Shown: positions 5,773-8,225 of the stretch, piece after piece
Layout of the letters: each line of letters opens with the position of its first letter
Numbering within the stretch: the stretch's first letter is position 1
Source: Sediminibacterium sp.
GTDB lineage: Bacteria; Bacteroidota; Bacteroidia; Chitinophagales; Chitinophagaceae
Assembly (NCBI GenBank): GCA_028288645.1
Contig: JAQBNJ010000322.1
Coordinates: forward strand, 1 to 8,225
Length of the DNA stretch: 8,225 nt
Direction of reading: 5' to 3'
Program-made: the position numbers and the translations under genes
Notes under the pieces: generated by a model
What the model saw: the letters and a program-made list of their open reading frames with translations, nothing else
Database searches by the model: none
What the model was told of the DNA's origin: nothing

Positions 5773-7035
5773 TTAGTTTAAAGTTAATCGACCTTTGTGT
5801 ATAATTCCTAAAACTTTTCCAGTCAATTCCCTTTCTAAAAAAGGCGTATTGGATGATTTGGTTTTTAACTCTGTTTTGGTGAGCAGGGTATTCTGTTCTT
5901 TGGTGAACAGGGTAAGTTCTGCTTCTGATCCTTCGGCGATAGTATGTACCGGTAAATGAAAAATAGTACGTGCATTTAAGGAGAAGAGCTGAACGAGTCT
6001 TTCTCCCGTCAACTCCGGAAGTAAATGGTTCACTACAGCGAAACTGGTTTCGAGGCCGGTCATACCATTCTTTGCATATTCAAATTCGCAAACCTTGTTG
6101 TCCCAATCCTGTGGCATATGGTGTGAAGCGATGCAATCTACCGTGCCATTCACCACCGCTTCACGCAGGGCAAGCATATCTGCCTTGCTTCGTAATGGCG
6201 GATTTACTTTCAGGTTGGTATCGTAGGTCTGCATATCCTCATCGCAAAAAAAGAGATGATAAGGTGTAACGCTGCAACTGATATGCAATCCTTCTTTTTT
6301 TGCTGCAGCGATCAGCGCCAGGCTGTTTTGTGTAGAAATACCGGTGATATGAAGTTTGGATTGTGTATAGCGTAACAGGTCAATATCTCTTTTAATGATT
6401 ACCTCTTCCGCCAGTGCCGGAATGCCCGGCAATCCGAGCCGGGTAGAGATCACACCTTCATTGATGAGCCCGCCCGAGCCAATGCTTTTATCCAGTGGCA
6501 ACTGAACCAGTACGCCGTCAAATGCTTTTACATATTGCAGTGCTTTCAGGAAGAGGCCGGGTGATTGTACAGGGTGGATGCCATCAGAAAAAGCAACTGC
6601 ACCGCTATTCCGCATATCGTACATTTCTGCAAGGTCCTTTCCATCAGTTCCTTTTGTGATCGCGCCCAGTGGGTGAATCGTTACCGGCAGTGTTTTTGAT
6701 TGCTGGCTGATATATTCCACCTGCGTTTTACTATCTACCACCGGCTTGGTACCCGGCAGTACAAAAACCTGTGTAAACCCGCCGGCAGCAGCCGAATCGG
6801 TGCCTGTTTCTAAAGTTTCCCTGTATTCATAACCCGGATCGCAGAAATCAGCAAAAATGTCAACCCAGCCCGGCGAAACGGTCAAACCCGCTACCTCGAT
6901 CACTTCATCGGCTGATCCGGTGATATGAGAAGCTATTTGGGTGATCTTGTTATCATTGATCAAAATATCAGCAACCTGGCCATTGAAAGGGGAATCAGGA
7001 TCGGCAATGGTGGCTTGCCTTACAAGTATCTTCAT
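5773..7035 (-). CDS. Dihydroorotase-family amidohydrolase lacking the metal-binding residues (probably non-catalytic)
   Basis: A 420-residue protein with the overall layout of class I dihydroorotases: an N-terminal beta segment, an amidohydrolase barrel from about 52 and a C-terminal beta segment (about 365-418). The SPGWVD ... DPG signature at 54-68 and the VNPPLR segment at 277-282 clearly identify the family. The catalytic residues are gone. The D-x-H-x-H motif reads DIFAD (59-63), the substrate Arg before DPG is C65, and the PNT Asn is G95. The HxED ligand region reads VQLPLDK (177-183), the ITHxST His is G232, and the TDHAPH catalytic Asp is H305 in SHHMPQ. Automatic annotation would call it pyrC. 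It more likely resembles the inactive PyrC'/PyrX paralogues known to support aspartate carbamoyltransferase, or has another role. First gene of the operon; the ATG at 7035 starts the expected MKILVRQA. Confidence 0.85.
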   Translation of the reverse strand: MKILVRQATIADPDSPFNGQVADILINDNKITQIASHITGSADEVIEVAGLTVSPGWVDIFADFCDPGYEYRETLETGTDSAAAGGFTQVFVLPGTKPVVDSKTQVEYISQQSKTLPVTIHPLGAITKGTDGKDLAEMYDMRNSGAVAFSDGIHPVQSPGLFLKALQYVKAFDGVLVQLPLDKSIGSGGLINEGVISTRLGLPGIPALAEEVIIKRDIDLLRYTQSKLHITGISTQNSLALIAAAKKEGLHISCSVTPYHLFFCDEDMQTYDTNLKVNPPLRSKADMLALREAVVNGTVDCIASHHMPQDWDNKVCEFEYAKNGMTGLETSFAVVNHLLPELTGERLVQLFSLNARTIFHLPVHTIAEGSEAELTLFTKEQNTLLTKTELKTKSSNTPFLERELTGKVLGIIHKGRLTLN

Positions 7036-7087
7036 GTAGCGGGCGATAAATTTTGTGCAATATAACCTGATTTTTTCTTTTAGCTCC

Positions 7088-7095
7088 TATATTTG
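7088..7095 (+). promoter_or_regulatory. Putative -7 promoter element for the tRNA-Pro transcript
   Basis: TATATTTG, followed by CA, is a perfect TAnnTTTG element, the typical Bacteroidota promoter -7 box. Initiation would fall near 7100, so the transcript would run through the tRNA-like mosaic and then the tRNA-Pro, ending at the terminator near 7369. A clear TTTG -33 box is not seen at the right spacing; a T-rich run (7071-7080) lies between. It faces away from the dihydroorotase-like gene, so the two transcription units are divergent. Confidence 0.5.
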
Positions 7096-7142
7096 CAGCC
7101 CGTTTGAGGAGATGCTTTTTTAACGGATAGTTCGGGACGTAG

Positions 7143-7159
7143 TCCCGCTAACAGCGGGA
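7143..7159. repeat. 17-nt palindrome, first of a pair
   Basis: TCCCGCT / AAC / AGCGGGA: a perfect 7-bp stem with a three-base loop. It replaces the D-arm segment of the tRNA-like copy. It shares the TCCC ... GGGA ends, stem length and loop length with the second palindrome. Confidence 0.75.
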
Positions 7160-7167
7160 GTAGCGCA

Positions 7168-7184
7168 TCCCACCGCAGGCGGGA
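7168..7184. repeat. 17-nt palindrome, second of a pair
   Basis: TCCCACC / GCA / GGCGGGA: a 7-bp stem with one A-C mismatch and a three-base loop. It occupies exactly the position and length (17 nt) of the anticodon arm in the intact tRNA-Pro downstream. Confidence 0.7.
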
Positions 7185-7231
7185 GGGTCGCAAGTTAATC
7201 GTATTTTGAAATTGGGATATAAATTTTGTGT

Positions 7232-7247
7232 TGAGTAGAAATACTCA
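7232..7247 (+). other. Small hairpin with GAAA loop just upstream of the tRNA
   Basis: TGAGTA / GAAA / TACTCA forms a perfect 6-bp stem with a GNRA-type tetraloop, ending nine bases before the mature tRNA 5' end. It could be a leader structure affecting 5' processing of the precursor; no function is proven. Confidence 0.45.
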
Positions 7248-7256
7248 GTAATAGTT

Positions 7257-7330
7257 CGGGACGTAGCGCAGCCCGGTAGCGCACACGTCTGGGGGGCGTG
7301 GGGTCGCAAGTTCAAATCTTGTCGTCCCGA
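7257..7330 (+). tRNA. tRNA-Pro, anticodon GGG
   Basis: A complete 74-nt cloverleaf. The 7-bp acceptor stem CGGGACG/CGTCCCG (7257-7263 with 7323-7329) is perfect, followed by discriminator A7330. The C1-G72 pair and A73 are the hallmark of bacterial tRNA-Pro. The D-stem is GCGC/GCGC with GG in the D-loop. The anticodon stem is 7284-7288 with 7296-7300 (one G-U). The loop CTGGGGG puts GGG at positions 34-36, reading CCC and CCU/CCC-type proline codons. The variable loop has 5 nt. The T-arm GCAAG/CTTGT has the loop TTCAAAT. CCA is not encoded and must be added enzymatically. Confidence 0.96.
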
Positions 7331-7334
7331 CAAG

Positions 7335-7369
7335 AAAAAGTCGTTCTGCAGTTGCAGGGCGACTTTTTT
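7335..7369 (+). terminator. Intrinsic terminator after tRNA-Pro
   Basis: A near-continuous 16-bp stem runs from AAAAAGTCG at 7335 through CTGCA to the complementary TGCAG and CGACTTTTT, with two G-U pairs and a minimal GT centre (a real loop would be slightly larger). It ends in a run of six T. The A-run on the left arm makes it potentially bidirectional. It begins five bases after the tRNA and should end the tRNA transcript. Confidence 0.88.
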
Positions 7370-7444
7370 ATTTGAAAAATGCTACTTCTTCGCCATTATC
7401 GTTGTATTCAGCTTAATAAGCAGTGGCTTTGTTTTCCAGTTGTG

Positions 7445-7472
7445 CCGCCTTCGGGCGGGATATGACTTCCCG
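7445..7472. repeat. GC-rich double palindrome
   Basis: CCGCC / TTCG / GGCGG (7445-7458) is a perfect 5-bp hairpin with a UUCG-type loop. Its right arm overlaps a second inverted repeat, CGGGA (7456-7460) with TCCCG (7468-7472). The two folds compete, or form a bulged element. It stands out from its AT-rich surroundings and shares the GCGGGA core with the palindromes inside the tRNA-like mosaic. Confidence 0.5.
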
Positions 7473-7584
7473 TTGCTCTGCAAGAATTTTAATCAAAAAA
7501 AACATTTACATAATATACTGTCAAAATAATATACTGACTTTTAAAACGAGCAATATTCCACAATTACCAAGTGTTTATATTACC

Positions 7585-7643
7585 CAGGACTGAAGGCAGT
7601 TTTGTTGCATTTTCTTTGTTGCAACTTCTGCACACGAGTCCTG
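7585..7643. repeat. Nested inverted repeat, possible structured RNA or repeat unit
   Basis: Three pairings nest in order. The outer is CAGGACT (7585-7591) with AGTCCTG (7637-7643), the middle is GCAG (7596-7599) with CTGC (7628-7631), and the inner is GTTGCA (7604-7609) with TGCAAC (7620-7625). Two direct copies of TTTGTTGCA occur in the inner part. Local GC is higher than the flanks. It may be a dispersed repeat or an untranslated structured element. Confidence 0.35.
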
Positions 7644-7712
7644 CTGTGCCAGCCATTTGCGACGACGCCATCTCTTAGCATATTTTACAGGGACAGTGTC
7701 AGGAAAAATAGT

Positions 7713-7742
7713 TTTGAGTTTAAATTTAAATGAGTATGTTTA
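7713..7742 (+). promoter_or_regulatory. Weak candidate promoter upstream of the secreted-protein gene
   Basis: TTTG at 7713-7716 and TATGTTTA at 7735-7742 are separated by 18 bases. This fits the TTTG and TAnnTTTG arrangement with one mismatch in the -7 box. It would give a leader of about 185 bases. A second, less regular candidate (TTTG at 7847, TA-n3-TTTG at 7866-7874) lies closer to the gene. Confidence 0.22.
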
Positions 7743-7935
7743 GTATTCCCCTTTGATTATTCAATGGAAGCGATTGTTTAATCAATTTTTATTATTGTCT
7801 AAGAGATAGTATCAACAGCATTCCGTTTTTTACAGACGTTATAGTTTTTGTCAGTATCTAAAAGATAGTATTTGAAAACGAGTATTTGAATAAGTACGCC
7901 TTTTCATTCGCCTTTTCCAATTCGTATAATTTTTT

Positions 7936-8225
7936 ATGAAAAAATCCTTGGTCCTGATACTTTTATTGGGTTGGGCACATGCATTTGCGCAATCGTACCC
8001 AATAACCGGTATCAACATTGTACTACCCCCGAATCCTGATGCTATAACTGCTAATTGGGTTGGGAGTACTTCGCCATTTACCATCAGAGCTGCCGCAAAG
8101 GCAGCCAGCGGGCGAATGGACAACCTGGTTTTGCAATGCCGGCTACTCATGGTCGTTAAAAAAGGGGGCGTCATTTTTTGCGGTAGTTATGTAGCTAACA
8201 CGGCGCCGGTTGCAAATTTCAATAT
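7936..8225 (+). CDS. Secreted protein, N-terminal part (gene continues past the window)
   Basis: An open frame of 96 complete codons starts with ATG at 7936 and runs off the window end without a stop. The first 19 residues, MKKSLVLILLLGWAHAFAQ, form a textbook Sec signal peptide: two Lys, a Leu/Ile-rich core, and the A-F-A signal peptidase I site before Gln19. The mature part begins SYPITGINIVLPPNPDA and looks rich in beta-strand, with two Cys (C72 and C83) in the visible segment. It resembles, from memory only, the start of large secreted or outer-surface Bacteroidota proteins with fibronectin-like or TANFOR-associated regions; a C-terminal sorting domain cannot be checked here. The start region is AT-rich without a Shine-Dalgarno, normal for the phylum. 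A minus-strand ORF over the same bases is a shadow. Function unknown; export to the periplasm or beyond is well supported. Confidence 0.8.
   Translation, partial: MKKSLVLILLLGWAHAFAQSYPITGINIVLPPNPDAITANWVGSTSPFTIRAAAKAASGRMDNLVLQCRLLMVVKKGGVIFCGSYVANTAPVANFN

Larger units (their letters stand above)
7127..7196 (+). pseudogene. tRNA-Pro-derived mosaic with two embedded 17-nt palindromes
   Basis: Three blocks are identical to the intact tRNA-Pro downstream, in the same order: 16 nt (7127-7142 = 7251-7266: tRNA leader, 5' acceptor strand and start of the D-stem), 8 nt (GTAGCGCA, 7160-7167 = 7276-7283) and 12 nt (GGGTCGCAAGTT, 7185-7196 = 7301-7312). Between them lie two hairpins, TCCCGCTAACAGCGGGA (7143-7159) in place of the 9-nt D-arm segment, and TCCCACCGCAGGCGGGA (7168-7184) in place of the 17-nt anticodon arm. 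No anticodon and no 3' acceptor strand remain, so it cannot act as a tRNA. It is best read as a broken tRNA copy carrying or made into a palindromic element. Confidence 0.7.
7370..7935. other. Repeat-bearing intergenic region without a supported gene
   Basis: These roughly 565 bases lie between the tRNA terminator and the secreted-protein gene. I find no ORF with a start, length and composition that support a gene. The stretch holds a GC-rich double palindrome at 7445-7472, a nested inverted repeat at 7585-7643, and a perfect 12-base palindrome TTTAAATTTAAA at 7719-7730. It also has a 14-base direct repeat (7799-7812 and 7858-7871) and two copies of GTATTTGAA (7868-7876 and 7882-7890). GC content drops clearly in the last 250 bases, consistent with an upstream regulatory region. 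Confidence 0.55.

Noticed and set aside
7127..7330. CRISPR-like or tandem tRNA array
   Set aside because: Only two copies exist, one is a mosaic lacking an anticodon and 3' acceptor strand, and there are no regularly spaced spacers.
7148..7333. Minus-strand 61-codon ORF with NLRPHAPQTCALPGCATS
   Set aside because: It is the antisense of the tRNA-Pro and its mosaic copy. Peptides of this type are a familiar misannotation opposite tRNA-Pro genes.
7575..7745. Start-less minus-strand frame with a basic peptide (RWRRRKW)
   Set aside because: No start codon in a suitable place and no recognisable domain. Kept only as part of an unexplained region.
7851..8174. Minus-strand 107-codon ORF
   Set aside because: It is a shadow of the signal-peptide-bearing gene on the plus strand, with no motif and unnatural composition.

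Overview
The window looks like a chromosomal segment of a Bacteroidota bacterium, probably Chitinophagaceae or a close relative. The evidence is the protein style, promoter elements of the TAnnTTTG type, AT-rich start regions without Shine-Dalgarno sequences, a dihydroorotase-like/DUF4199/GT2 gene string, a tRNA without encoded CCA, and many short intergenic palindromes.

Minus strand, about 7035 down to 145: eight genes run head to tail with gaps of 1 to 91 bases. In transcription order they are a dihydroorotase-family protein, a DUF4199 membrane protein, a GT2 glycosyltransferase with two C-terminal membrane segments, a GT-B glycosyltransferase, and then hddA, gmhA, hddC and gmhB. The last four form a complete set for sedoheptulose-7-phosphate to GDP-D-glycero-alpha-D-manno-heptose: isomerase, anomeric kinase, nucleotidyltransferase and 7-phosphate phosphatase. 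With the two glycosyltransferases beside them, they probably supply heptose for a surface glycan. A TACATTTG element just upstream of hddA suggests the heptose set can also be transcribed separately. The dihydroorotase homologue has lost the metal ligands and the catalytic Asp of the active enzyme, so it is probably a non-catalytic paralogue.

Plus strand, 7088 to 7370: a perfect TAnnTTTG promoter element is followed by a tRNA-Pro-derived mosaic sequence, then an intact tRNA-Pro(GGG) and a strong intrinsic terminator. In the mosaic, three blocks identical to the tRNA (16, 8 and 12 nt) are separated by two 17-nt palindromes. These sit where the D-arm segment and the anticodon arm should be. This is the most unusual structure in the window.

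Plus strand, 7370 to 8225: about 565 bases without a convincing gene hold several inverted and direct repeats. The start of a secreted protein follows, with a clear signal peptide, and is cut by the window edge. Bases 1 to 144 lie downstream of gmhB and hold no supported gene.

Two further palindromic elements overlap the stop codons of the GT-B and GT2 glycosyltransferase genes. Together with the tRNA mosaic they suggest a genome rich in small palindromic repeats.
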